This document shows positions 18,566 through 28,681 of a DNA stretch of 28,804 nucleotides, in pieces. The translations under genes and the position numbers were made by a program. A model generated the notes under the pieces. It saw only the letters and a list, made by a program, of their open reading frames with translations, did no database searches and was not told the origin of the DNA. The stretch is from Paramacrobiotus metropolitanus (lineage: Eukaryota > Tardigrada > Eutardigrada > Parachela > Macrobiotidae). Numbering within the stretch: the stretch's first letter is position 1; the number at the start of each line of letters is the position of its first letter. Location: positions 1-28,804 of the forward strand of contig NW_026570615.1 in the NCBI RefSeq assembly GCF_019649055.1, given 5' to 3'.

Positions 18566-19163
18566 ATACATGAACCGTACAATTATGGAAAACCGAATCC
18601 ATAAATGGATGATTTAACTCGTCTATAACTTCCACAGCAAAACAGGTTGCACCAGTATGTGTTTAGGAAACTATACGAGAACTCAGGAAAGTCGTAATTT
18701 CGTTTGCTTTGCACTACATCGGATTGCCTCAAGCACACGAAGCTATGCACTGCTCTCAAGCTTAAGAGCCGAGAGATCAGCTGTATAGAGGCGACTTACT
18801 TCCTTCTGAATTTTTTAGATAATTTATATAGAGATTATCGTTGGATGGCAGAATCATCCCATTTCAAGATTTCGGCAGTTGCCACATTTAATCGCTTGCC
18901 AGAACAAGCAGTGGCAGCTGCCGCTGCCGGTGGCAGTTGCCAGTGGTCAGGTGTCACTGCCACCGTTTATAACTTTATCCCCTGCCTTTTAAATACGCTG
19001 CTGTTTTCTTGTTTAAAGCTTGACCTGAAATGCTGTGTATTCTGGAGAATTGTTAAGTATTGTTGTGAGTGTCTGCTGCCTCGAATTGGGCTCTGCCCTG
19101 AATGTGAGCGGACGTTAAACCATTAAACTTAAACTTAATACCGGTAGGTGGCTCAATTAATTG
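18566..19163. other. No supported gene
   Basis: A 140-codon frame (18704-19126, +) opens at TTG and has low-complexity Cys/Leu content, so I do not call it. A cluster of GGCAGTTGCC/GGCAGCTGCC palindromes lies at 18876-18945. Confidence 0.35.
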
Positions 19164-19219
19164 TGCCGGATTGTAGCATGAAATCATGCCGGATTGTAGC
19201 ATGAAATCATGCCGGATTG
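19164..19219 (+). repeat. 23-bp direct tandem repeat, ~2.4 copies
   Basis: Two identical copies of the unit GCCGGATTGTAGCATGAAATCAT (given here only as a 23-bp unit at 19164-19186 and 19187-19209) are followed by a partial third. Confidence 0.8.
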
Positions 19220-19333
19220 TACACATTACCGGTGTACTGTACCCTAACCCTGCACTTGAAGGAAATTTGTACGCTATGAGCGGCACGGTGCTGTATGGCC
19301 GGATAAATGCTCCACCGGTCCGGTAAGAAAAAC

Positions 19334-19475
19334 CGCTAGGTAAGGATAAAAATCGCTAGGTGAGGAATTTAACCTGCTACAACTACTGTCCAGTGCACAG
19401 AGCCCGTTAGGTAAGCAAGAGCAAAGCCCGCTCGGTGACTCATTCACCTGGAAATTTCGCTTGGTGGGCAGTTAT
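19334..19475 (+). repeat. Dispersed CGCTAGGTAAG-type short repeats
   Basis: CGCTAGGTAAGG (19334) and CGCTAGGTGAGG (19354) are 20 bp apart. Related CCGTTAGGTAAGC, CCGCTCGGTGAC and CGCTTGGTGGG follow at irregular spacing up to about 19470. Origin unknown. Confidence 0.35.
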
Positions 19476-19702
19476 GGTGTTTCGGTCACTTACTCGTCCA
19501 GTGATTTTTCGTAATAATTTTAGATTTGATATTTTTACATTTTATATCGGTTGATTTTAAAAGTGTTTCGAGCTCGGCTGCACCGGCAGCAATGTTTGAA
19601 TAGCGCGTGTGTTCGAATAAGTACAATAATTTATTTAATTTTCGGTTTAATTAGTGTAATAATTATTTCAATTGGTATTTCGTATTGTATCTAGGCAAAT
19701 TT

Positions 19703-19920
19703 TTTCTAAGTCCCAAGGCCACCTCGAAAGTAGGTTGGATCGTTTGTGGCGTCGTGCCGGCACCATTCTGGTCGAACGAATTTCAAAACGAAAATCATGT
19801 GAGCCAGTTCTGAACCGAGACCAATCAACTGGCGTTTTCAGTTTTTAAAAAAATCGTTTTGATTATTGAGATCTGAAAACTAAGGGGCGCCGCGCGTAGT
19901 ATAGATCTTCTACTTAATAA
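19703..19920 (+). repeat. Diverged direct repeat, copy 1 (period ~236 bp)
   Basis: It starts TTTCTAAGTCCCAAGG and contains GGTTGGAT, GTGCCGGC, CTTCTGAACC-like, AATGGCGTT-like and GAGATCTGAAAACTA segments. It ends at GCGTAGTATAGATCTTCTAC. Copy 2 has the same blocks in the same order. Confidence 0.6.
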
Positions 19921-19938
19921 GCGTTTTCTAAGCAACTA

Positions 19939-20140
19939 TTTCTAAGTTGCAAGGTGACCTTTAAGGTGGGTTGGATTAATCTGGTCTTGATGCCGGCTCG
20001 ATATTTTCATAAAAAAACACATGCCGGCCACTTCTGAACCATCCCGGATCTAATGGCGTTGCCCATTTTTCTAGAAGCTTTATGGTTGTAGAGATCTCAA
20101 AACTATGGGACTCGCACGTAGTATAGATTTTGTACTTGAT
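19939..20140 (+). repeat. Diverged direct repeat, copy 2
   Basis: It starts TTTCTAAGTTGCAAGG and shares ordered blocks with copy 1 (GGTTGGAT, ATGCCGGC, TTCTGAACC, TGGCGTT, GAGATCTCAAAACTA, CGTAGTATAGAT). Perhaps 65-70 percent similar by eye. This could be remains of a satellite or of a transposon with internal duplication. Confidence 0.6.
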
Positions 20141-21073
20141 GTAAAGGTTGGGTCACAATTCTAATTTCTAATTTTGATAACTCTGATTTTCTTGGTGCGA
20201 GAAACTCTCGCAGGTAGTCAAAGTACTACGCGCGCGATACTCACGCGCGCAGCCATTTCGTGCATTAAATGTGTTTTGTGTGCTACTAACTTCTAGAAAT
20301 GTACCAAATTAAAAAATAGATTTTTTTAAAGATTAAACCAGCATCTGCCGTTGTCTGTGCTCTTGGCGCGAAATACGTAATTACAGTTTTACGTCGCACT
20401 TTGCCACGACTAGTAACGGGGCACTTTACCAAAATTTTCGCAGCACATGCTAAATCAAGCTGCTACATCCCGAGTTAGGCATTTTGTTCACCCACCGGAA
20501 GCAGTTGGAATTTGTAAATTCAAATTATTCAGTTCCTTTTTTTTACAAAACGCTTAAACTAATTCGAAGAAATAAATTTACGAAGTAGTTCAGGTTAGAT
20601 TGCGAGAAATCAGCCATCGGACTAACGTATTATGATTTTCTGAAAAATTTAATGAGCCTCCAAGGCACATGGACGAGAGTGATATAAACTTGTAATACAC
20701 TAGGTTCAAAATAGTGACAAATACCCGTCCTTCTTCTATCGTCAGTACAGCGAAACCTGGCACCTGATCCCTGCAAAATAATGTTTTTGCGTAATTTCAA
20801 GAAAATAACGCGTCGGCTTGGCTCGAAAACTTTCCTCTGTGGTATCCCATAAGTTTTTTTTATATAAAAGTTTCCTACATGCAGGCCCCTACCCCAGCCC
20901 CTGAGTGCCAGCGGGAGCCCCTGGAGGTGTGGGGAAGCGTGTATTGTTAAATTTCGGCTATTTTAATCTCTATAAGTCTTAGCAAATTAGCGAATTTTGT
21001 CAGTATCTCCCACTTGGCCATTGAGTGAAGGCAAGCCGTTTGGTGGGCATTGTCACGTGTCAAACCGACAGGT
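20141..21073. other. No supported gene
   Basis: No ATG frame of note. It contains the GC-rich CGCGCG motif pair partner (20220-20253) and a C-rich stretch near 20885-20930. Confidence 0.4.
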
Positions 21074-22159
21074 GAAAACGGCGGCCAATGTCAAAACGCC
21101 GGCAGAATTTTCTGCCGACCGAATTTTGGTGTGGTCAAAATGCCGGCCAAATTTCCTGCCGACAGAATTTTTGTGGGGTCAAAACGCCGGCAGAATTTCC
21201 GGTGGTCAAAACGCCGGCAAAATTTTTTTAACATTTTCGATTTTAAATTAGTTATAATAAAATGCTAAAACATATTACCTGCCTCGTGGTAAACTTCCCA
21301 CGCGGTGCATAACAAAGATCTGGGCACTCTAACAGTTACATAAGGATCTTTAAGGGCACGCATTTAGTGCTGCTGCATGTACAGCGTGCATAGAAACTCC
21401 CGGGAGACCGGGAGAGAAAGCAAAAGCCGCGCAAAAGAGACAAACAAGGTGTTCAACAATGCCACAGCGGCAATAACACCGAAGTGTGATCTAGTCTGAT
21501 CCCTTTTGAAACGTACCTGAGATAAGTCAGAACTTCTGAGTGTAGACTGGCACTGCTGACTCTCGTAAAGGAATCTCTACGCGCAGACGCGCGCACAAAG
21601 AAAAGGCGTTCGTTGATGCATTTAACACAGAACATCAACTGGATTGCGGCGGCTCTCAAATCGCTACAAATCAGGGATAGTTTGCATTGCAGAGGCAATA
21701 AAAATGGCAAGCGGTCTGAGTCAGACCCCGTCTGGCCTGCAGACCGTCCTCTGCAACGCTCTGCAGCCCGGTCCAAATCGCCTTTTTGAACATGTAGGTC
21801 CTGGTCGTCTGTTGCGCTCCCTGCTCCCTATCAAAAGACAAAGGGGAGAGCAAAATCGCTCGGACTGGTCAAAACGCATATGGGCTGAGTGTAGAGCGTA
21901 AGTGTATCTGAATGTGAGTGGAAGAGCATTCCACATGTACTCCGTTTCCCTATTGTTATTGTATGCGATGGCGCACGTTTTGTTTCGCAAGTCTTTTTCA
22001 AGCAGCAGACCAACGACGTCTTTCTGTGCCAGACGGCAGCGGCATTTGGAATGCAAACCTTGGCTGCTCTGCAGCGATTCAGAGCCGCCGCAACCCAGTT
22101 ATTATTCGTCGCGCAGCACAGCAGCCGCTGCGATAAGATTTTAAGCGCTGATAGCATAA

Positions 22160-22402
22160 TTTGTTGACAATCCACCGGAACTCGACATCATTGTCGTCCG
22201 CGAGGAGTTTGAGTATATCAGTGGTAGTAATCGGCAAGCGATAACTGACCGAGCTAAACCAAGGAAGTATTGTCTGCGAGCGATATGCATTAAACGGCGT
22301 CATCCGCAGTTCACAGCACAATTTGCAAATCATCTCGATGGGGCTGTTAAGTTCACTAAGGAGGAGTTGGCTGCAATCGCAAAATTTCGGGCTGAAATTT
22401 AA
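22160..22402 (+). other. Exon-like open frame carried by the Mutator-like element
   Basis: An 80-codon frame with no ATG opens after a TAA at 22157-22159 and ends at the TAA at 22400-22402. The content is very protein-like: acidic start (DNPPELDIIVVREEFEY), a basic Cys-containing middle (KPRKYCLRAICIKRRHP), and a helical end (TKEELAAIAKFRAEI). It looks like the 3' part of a coding exon. In this position it may be host sequence captured by the element, or a remnant of the element's own gene. I do not recognise it. Confidence 0.35.
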
Positions 22403-22456
22403 TGGGCGACGTGGGGTGTAACGTTGATTTTGCAACATTAATGATTTTTTTGTTTT

Positions 22457-23501
22457 ACTACCCGTACGGTCGTTCGGTTGGCCACCTATGGTAAGTGAAT
22501 GGGCGATGGTCGTTCAAAGTGGCCACCTTTTATTATGAATTCCACAAACCGATTTCCTTCCGGTTTTCTTCTTTACCCAATTCAGCATAACGTACTCTAT
22601 ACGTAGTATTGGAAATTTTTAAAAAATCTAGATCTGTTTTCTTGCAATTGCGTCGTTAAAAAAACAGTGACGAAACACTTAAGCCACGCCAGGCGAGCCA
22701 CTGCACTACGCCATGTTTATTGCAGTAATCGCCACGTATGAGCGGCTGCGCAGATAAATGCAGATTCATGTATGTTTAATTTGATTACTTTATTTATTGG
22801 AAATCACTATATCCACCCCTTTTCACCCCGGTTTTTTATAGCCACCCATTTCGCACCCTGTTTTTTATCGCCACCTTTTTTTATAGCCATGCAGTGAACG
22901 TATCAAGATGCTTAATCTCCATAGTCGAGCGGGCCATGGCAATAAACCGTATTTAACGTGTAAACTGTAAAGTACTCGTACAAGTTTTGCACTTACTTAA
23001 GGGGTGCCTATAAAAAACAGGAAGTCTAAAAAATTAATTAAATAAATAAAAAAAACAGTGCCTATAATTAACGGGTGCGGAAAGGGGAGCCTATAAAAAA
23101 ACGGGGTGTTTGGGATGGCTATAGTGTTACCCTTATTTATTTGTTGAAAATTGTTCGTTAGGTGTATTCACTTTCACTGTGCACATGTGTTATTTACAAA
23201 GAGACAGCGCAGCCGCACATGTCTGGCGGTGACTGCAGTAATCATTCTGTAGTGCAGTGGCTCGCGTGGCGTGGCTTAAGTGTTTCGTCACTGTTTTTTT
23301 AACAACGCAACTGCATGAAAACGGTTCAAGATATTTCAAAAATTCGAAGTACTATGTGTAGAGTACGTTATGCTGAATTGGATAAAGAAGAAAACCGGAA
23401 GGAAATCGGTTTGTGGAATTTATAATAAAAGGTGGCCACTTTGAACGACCATCGCCCATTCACTTACTATAGGTGGCCAACCGAGCGACCGTACGAGTAG
23501 T
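22457..23501. mobile_element. 1.05-kb element with ~300-bp inverted repeats, nested in the MULE
   Basis: Left arm 22457 to about 22760 and right arm about 23205-23501 are reverse complements. The ends read ACTACYCGTACGGTCGYTCG, followed by GTTGGCCACCTAT and GGTGGCCACTTTGAACGACC. No clean target duplication seen. No ORF. It carries a third insertion at 22805-23126. Confidence 0.8.
22805..23126. mobile_element. ~320-bp MITE, innermost of the nested set
   Basis: The ends read CACTATATCCACCCC and, in reverse, CACTATAGCCATCCC. Both arms contain repeats of TTTTTTATAGCCACCC and CGCACCC. It interrupts the 22457-23501 element between its arms. Target duplication unclear (T/A-rich flanks). Confidence 0.65.
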
Positions 23502-24026
23502 GGTTCTTGTTAGTTTGTCAGGTATATGGTTGGTGATTGGTTTCTGAAAGCGCAGTGGATGCTCCTTTTATTTTGCTTATTTGTCGGACGATGGAACATG
23601 TATGGGTACAGGTAGAAGCTTCTTCTGAAACGAATACAGTATATAATATGTTAACCCTTTACTTTATGCGAGGATCGCTTTAAGTTGGTTTTCCACCTAT
23701 TTTGTAGCACCTTGTTTGTCTCTTTTGCGCGGCCTCTTGATTCTCTTTTGCGAGTTTTTAGACACGGTGTCAAAGCAATACTAAAATCGTGCCGATAAAG
23801 AAACTTGTGTAATTGCATAAGTGTAGATTCCAGACCTTTATTATACACCGCTTGCCAAGTATGCCTCGAGGCAGGTAATATTTTTTAATATTTTTACTTA
23901 CAATTGAAAATGTTGAAAACATTCCGCCGGCGTTTTGACCACCGGAAATTCGGCCGGCGTTTTCACCCCATAAAAATTCGGTCGGCAGAAAATTCTGCCG
24001 GCGTTTTGACATTGGCCGAAAACGGC

Positions 24027-24871
24027 TACTTGCAGGGAGAAACGTCTAAGTACAAAGGTGGAAATGGCAAGTCCGTACCTTATCAGTGGAGGCCCTAGTT
24101 GGGTAGCAGTCGCTTGCGTCGTCAACTTTCCGAGTTCCGTACAACTCGATGTTAGGTTTCGCTCGATACAAGAATTCCCATGATCCCATTGTCCAAATCT
24201 GAAAACCGAAAGATGTAGGCTAAGCGTCGGCCTGCCATTAGATCTGACTCTTTTGTTAAACTTGCATCGCATCCAAAGTCGGCGATCCGGTCGTTATGTT
24301 TCAAGTTTCGAAACCAACAGAGAAAAAGAAATGTGTGAATGATTAAAGTGTTGCTACAGATTTCGCAATATATCGGCAACAAAATATATTTCAAACAAGG
24401 CAGTCAGTGGAGATGGCGCGCACCGCAGCATAGACAGTTCAAAATCGCAAAATATTGCTCCGTGGCTTCGGAAAATATTTCGTTCAAGCTTCGATGCCCC
24501 GGATGAAACTAACTGCGTTTCATACAACCCCACGTTGGGATTGCAAAAGTTATCATAAATTTTCTTGGTTTATTTTGCAAGCCGGTTGACCGGTTCTGCC
24601 TGTGCACTGCTAAAACTGTCGAAAATGATGCCGGCCTTTACACTTCGAACTTTGAAAAACACATTAAAGCAGTTCAGGAAGGAGAATGAACCATGCACAG
24701 CGGTAAAACCGGCTGCAAGGCAGATTTTGTGTTATCAGTCACTTTATGAGGGTAATGCCCCTCGATCTGCACTGCTGCCGTTCTTTATCCGTCTAATCCA
24801 CAACATTGCTGTCAACAGCAAGAGCAGATTTTGAAGTTTAATTTCCAAAGCGGGATCGGAGTGAGAAAAAT
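24027..24871. other. No supported gene
   Basis: Several short frames but none with an ATG and convincing content. It may hold 5' sequence of the small ORF at 24872. Confidence 0.35.
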
Positions 24872-25054
24872 ATGTTTTATCGTGCGTATAGGCAATACGC
24901 CCAAAAACGGCTGGCAAAAAACGTGTCTGCACAAGTCAGTACGTTACGACACTTTGTATATAAGGGAAAAAACTGGGTGCGGTCCACCGGTACCCTGTAT
25001 TGCTGCGGTCATCCGCCTGGAATGACGTTACGGCGATCTTTCCGTCGCTTCTGA
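24872..25054 (+). CDS. Small basic ORF before a consensus splice donor
   Basis: An ATG-started 60-residue frame rich in Arg, Lys and Tyr, with one CC pair (MFYRAYRQYAQKR start, RRSFRRF end). A consensus donor GACAG/GTAAGT follows at 25076, after the stop. The segment may therefore be a real first exon, coding or not; further GTAAGT sites occur at 25235. No family recognised and it may be chance. Confidence 0.25.
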   Translation: MFYRAYRQYAQKRLAKNVSAQVSTLRHFVYKGKNWVRSTGTLYCCGHPPGMTLRRSFRRF

Positions 25055-25077
25055 TACCATGTAGCGTGAGGACAGGT

Positions 25078-25482
25078 AAGTATATTCGTATTTTCTTCTG
25101 TATTTCTCGTGTTTGCAGCAGGGATTTCTGGACTTTCTCTTCGTCAGGCCATCAGTTTCCACACATTTCTTAGGTTTTCAGTTAGCGTCAGTAACACTAT
25201 TGAGAGAGTGTTCTACCGATTGTGTCGTTGTTTTGGTAAGTGTTAGTTCGAAAGCCGTTGTGCGGTCTTCCGTTTGATTATCACGACATTTCAGCATTCC
25301 GGCAGATTAGTCCAGGTACGACCATCCGCAGATTACAGAAAACAACCCCGACTCGCTATCAGTGTCCAGCCCTGAGAGCCACAGCATGTACGCTCTGTCC
25401 CACGAAGCGGGATGGGGCCTACAGGCAGGTAAACGAGTAATAAGTCACTTGTTTAACGTTTACACAAGGTTGTACCGAAGGC
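25078..25482. other. Possible non-coding exons/introns
   Basis: It contains pyrimidine-rich TAGGTTTTCAG (about 25180) and GTAAGTG (about 25235), an acceptor-donor pair about 55 bp apart. No coding frame with an ATG. Confidence 0.25.
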
Positions 25483-25486
25483 TTAA

Positions 25487-26546
25487 CGCGAAGTGGCTTG
25501 CGAATTTTCAAAATACTCGTAATTCCCAAAAATTACCTTAGCTCATCTTATAGAGCGTTTTTTATACTACATAACGCGATAATCGTAATGAGTATATATT
25601 TTTTCGTTAACAAGCAAAAAATTAAAGTTGCACAACTGGTAGAGGGGGGCACGTAAGGTGAACCGCAAAATAATGGGTTGAGCCGCATTTATTGTGAGTG
25701 ATGGCATATTCCTTAATCGCCACCGACATCAGTGGTTGGCATTGAAATAATCGCAATCAGGTGCGATCAAAATCTGCCACTGCCCAGTCCAGCTTTGTTG
25801 AGCTTGTTAACAAGAAAGAGAAACAAAAGACGCCATAAACGCAAATCTGCCGTCTGATTGCAGTCTTTTGTTTTAGCGTCTATGACTGCATCAGTCTGCA
25901 TGAATGTCATATGGCTGCCTGCCTGTTCTGCAATCTGCGTTGCTCCACATGTGTATGTGCTTTTGTGTGCGGCAGCCAGCACCTCTCGGTACCGGCACCA
26001 AAGCCGTGAAAGAGGTGTACTTTTGCAAGCTAACAGTGAACAAAACGTAAAAAAACTTTGAAAATCAGCTGTAAATACATTTATTTGCAAAAAATTGCGA
26101 ATAAAATCGCATTAAATAAAGTACCGCAACCTGAGCTTGTTATACGGACAGAATCTCTGTTTAGGGTTTTGTTCAGCAGATATGGTCAAATATATCCAGG
26201 GGTAGAGTGCCCCAAGCACTTCTTTGGCACCCCCGATTTTTTTTTCTTTTTCTGTTTGTTATCAATCAAAATTCTGTCCGTATAATAAGCTTATAATACT
26301 TCGCTCTATAAAATGGCCGTTTCAGAATATTTTTTTTCAGATCTGTACTCTGTAAAAATCGACTTCAAATTTTTCACTTTAAAAGCTAATTTCTCAGCAA
26401 CAACAAATGCGTTACTATTATTAAACCCATTTTAAAGTACAAAAATCATTTCTTTATGTGTCTTATGCTACGGTTGTGCATAAAAGTGTAACGCGTCGAC
26501 GGTAGGCCCGTTTCCGCAAAAGGACCGAGTTGCTAGCCACTTCGCG
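25487..26546. mobile_element. piggyBac-like non-autonomous element (TTAA-flanked)
   Basis: TTAA at 25483-25486 and 26547-26550 flank inverted ends CGCGAAGTGGCTTGCG and, in reverse, CGCGAAGTGGCTAGCA (14 of 16 identical). A TTAA target duplication is the hallmark of piggyBac-type insertion. Size 1,060 bp with no transposase frame. It encloses a small MITE (26134-26291). The TIRs are short, so the call rests on TTAA and the 12-bp identical core. Confidence 0.55.
26134..26291. mobile_element. 158-bp MITE
   Basis: Terminal repeats AGCTTRTTATACGGACAGAAT are inverted at both ends, with one mismatch in about 20. TA dinucleotides within the ends fit a Tc1/mariner-type target but the exact boundary is unsure. 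The same GGACAGAA ends occur back to back at 28477-28512. Confidence 0.7.
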
Positions 26547-26719
26547 TTAACTGGGGGCCCGATACATACATGTCACAGTCAACGTATCTTAATCTGTCTA
26601 CGGAGCCCGGTGGAATCATATTTACAGCTTCCGAAATGGACCTCGTGTGGAGAATCGCACGGTGTGAATTGCACGCTTCTTTCTGCATTTAAGGCTTTAT
26701 CTGAGCTTTACAAACATGT

Positions 26720-26910
26720 CCGCGCAGGTGTTTTTTTGGTACGGAGGACGGGGGTTTTCGCCGGTGAGCGGCGTTTTGCCTGAAAACCGGCCGGGGTAGC
26801 GGCCCAAAACTGGTGGGAGCGGAGGGCGGCTGAAAGGGGCACAATACTTTAAATCCGCGCCCCGGCGGCCAACAATCTAGAATAGGGAAGCAGACGCCCC
26901 CTTCCCCCAC
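26720..26910. other. GC-rich island
   Basis: A clear rise in G+C against AT-rich flanks, with GGCGG, CCGGCCGGGG and GGCGGC motifs. Neither strand has an ATG frame of note. It could be a repeat fragment or transferred sequence. Confidence 0.4.
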
Positions 26911-28060
26911 CGAAGCGGGTCTTTCTACAGATAACATTCAATTAGTCAATGTTGCGATTACTGGTAAAATAAATAGCGTTAAGTTTAAATAATTACTCGC
27001 TCTATTTTATGGAGTAAATTTCACGTTCTTAACCAAGGAGAAGCGGGTACTAGAAAGGACAGGCTTTTTTGTGGACCACACGTCGAGTGACGTGCACAGT
27101 GAAAGTAATATCATATCCGGCTGCACAACTCAACAGAATGGGATAGCTGAAATAAGGAGCAGGAAGCATGGCTAACACGACCGGTGGCCAATTCCTCCAA
27201 GTGTTGTACAAGTGACCAGTGGCTGCGAAGTATGGAAGTATGGCACAGAAGGTTCAGTAACGTTGGCCAAAAAATAGCCTATTACATACTGTAAAGGAGA
27301 ACGACTAATTTTTAAACATTGATAAATTACAAGCTGAAGGGCGCAAATTGCGCGAAAGGATCGATGTTATAAGAACAATTACAACTTTGTGTAAAAATTA
27401 AAAATTAAGCTTGCAGGGTAAGTATAGCTTATCTGAGCGAAGCGTAGAATTCTGTAATACCTGGTACACATTCTATAATGTCCCCCATCTTATGATGGTA
27501 GAAAATTATAAATACTGTGGACTTAAAAGCCCACAGTTGCCGATGATGTCTACTGGAGTACAGGAGTATTTTAAGCGCCGCGCGTCCTGCTTGTTGCGGA
27601 TTATAGCCTATACGCAGCCGCAGTATACTTGTGTCACAGTTGACCTTCGCCCTCCATCTGATCCTCGTATTACCCGAAACCGGAAGTGAGAACTAAGGTA
27701 TTCGTGGTGTGTTTCACAGGAACTTTGATAGAGATTCCTAGTTCCTGTGTTCCTGCTCGTATTTTAATCATTTTTTGAAGTTAATTCATCGTATCAGTTT
27801 GAGACAGAAGAGTGCACCACCGCGAGATGCAGCAGGGAGAAGACATCTCTAAAATCATATTTTCTGTCTCGATGTGGCTTGATTTTTGAAGAAAATATCT
27901 GAATTTTTAAGGAATTAAAGAACACTGAGCGCGTGCTGATCTGAGGCGGACGCGGTCGGGCAAGCCCCGCACTAGATCGTTTACGAGAATAAAATAAATA
28001 CCTTGAAGAAGCCATTGCGCGGCGAAAATATAGAAGAGTAGTACTCGTATGTATACATAA
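26911..28060. other. Sparse region with one weak ORF
   Basis: A 65-residue ATG frame (27492-27689, +) with mixed basic/aromatic content ends at a TGA. It is preceded by AAGCTTGCAG at 27408-27417, which could be an acceptor. I see nothing else. Confidence 0.25.
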
Positions 28061-28441
28061 ATGAATCTCTCGAAGAATTTGCTCTTCCAATCTGATGCAG
28101 ATCTGAAAGGCCGTATTGAACAGGTAGACCTCGATCAAAAGCAGGATACAGAAACTATCGAAGAAAACATTGGTTGCTTGAAAGAATCACATAAGAAACT
28201 GTCGGATACTGTCGACGAACTGAAGCTGTGGAAAGAAGCGATGAATCACGAGCCTGAAATTGTGGAAAACCAAGATGGCGGCGAACCCGGACACAGCAAA
28301 ATGCACACGCAACCGGTTTACACCAAACGCAGCTACGCGAATGCAGCCCATCACGGACATGAATTTTGGAACGAAAATATCCGGCATGGATATCAGGTGA
28401 GCGTACCCAATACCACGATAAAATTTATCCCACCACAATAA
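28061..28441 (+). CDS. Coiled-coil ORF, unrecognised
   Basis: A 126-residue ATG frame. Residues about 14-62 are strongly helical with heptad-spaced Leu/Ile/Val (IEENIGCLKESHKKLSDTV), typical of a coiled coil. A Gly/His/Asn-rich basic part with KRSYANAA follows, reminiscent of, but not proof of, ORF1-type proteins of non-LTR retrotransposons. A consensus donor (ATCAG/GTGAGC, 28397) lies in the frame, so the last 14 residues may be intronic and the gene may continue beyond. AATAAA overlaps the stop (28437-28442), which instead favours an end here. Confidence 0.45.
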   Translation: MNLSKNLLFQSDADLKGRIEQVDLDQKQDTETIEENIGCLKESHKKLSDTVDELKLWKEAMNHEPEIVENQDGGEPGHSKMHTQPVYTKRSYANAAHHGHEFWNENIRHGYQVSVPNTTIKFIPPQ

Positions 28442-28476
28442 ATAAAAATAAATACCACGATAAAATTTTTATTTAT

Positions 28477-28512
28477 AATTCTGTCCGCTTATTTAATAAG
28501 CGGACAGAAATT
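28477..28512. repeat. Perfect-stem palindrome of MITE ends
   Basis: AATTCTGTCCGCTTATT is followed directly by its near reverse complement ending CGGACAGAAATT. The sequence equals the inner part of the 26134-26291 MITE ends placed outer end to outer end. Confidence 0.65.
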
Positions 28513-28605
28513 AAAATTGTAAGAGGTTCAGGCAGTAACAGCAATGACCCTGTGAGACGATGGCTACCCTACGTCCACCTTCGGGAGTGTGTTACGAGGG
28601 GTGCG

Positions 28606-28625
28606 GTAGTGCTCCGTTGCACTAC
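28606..28625 (+). repeat. Short hairpin
   Basis: GTAGTGC and GCACTAC pair across a 6-nt loop, just upstream of the promoter-like cluster. Confidence 0.5.
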
Positions 28626-28630
28626 GCACT

Positions 28631-28681
28631 GGGGATTTCCCCACGGAATTACCGTCTGTGACGTGTCTCTTTTCTGATTGG
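28631..28681 (+). promoter_or_regulatory. kappaB-like palindrome, CRE-like site and inverted CCAAT box
   Basis: GGGGATTTCCCC (28631-28642) is a symmetrical Rel/NF-kappaB-type site. GTGACGTG (28658-28665) resembles a CRE/ATF site. TGATTGG (28675-28681) is an inverted CCAAT box. All three lie within 51 bp, with no gene after them in the last 120 bases. A transcription start just downstream and a gene beyond 28804 are inferred. Confidence 0.4.

Larger units (their letters stand above)
21083..24017. mobile_element. Mutator-like (MULE) non-autonomous element with 9-bp target duplication
   Basis: A perfect 9-bp duplication GAAAACGGC abuts both ends (21074-21082 and 24018-24026). The termini are GGCCAATGTC...GACATTGGCC. 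Inverted repeats are about 310-380 bp long (left to about 21460, right from about 23700); they end internally with a shared GCGCAAAAGAGACAAACAAG. The outer part carries 2-4 tandem GTCAAAACGCCGGCAGAATT units, one more on the left. Long TIRs plus a 9-bp duplication are the mark of Mutator-like elements. No transposase is visible. The interior holds an 80-codon open frame (22160-22402) and a nested insertion (22457-23501). Confidence 0.85.

Noticed and set aside
18704-19126. 140-codon plus-strand frame
   Set aside because: It opens at TTG, is Cys/Leu/Ala low-complexity and crosses palindromic repeat sequence; nothing supports translation.
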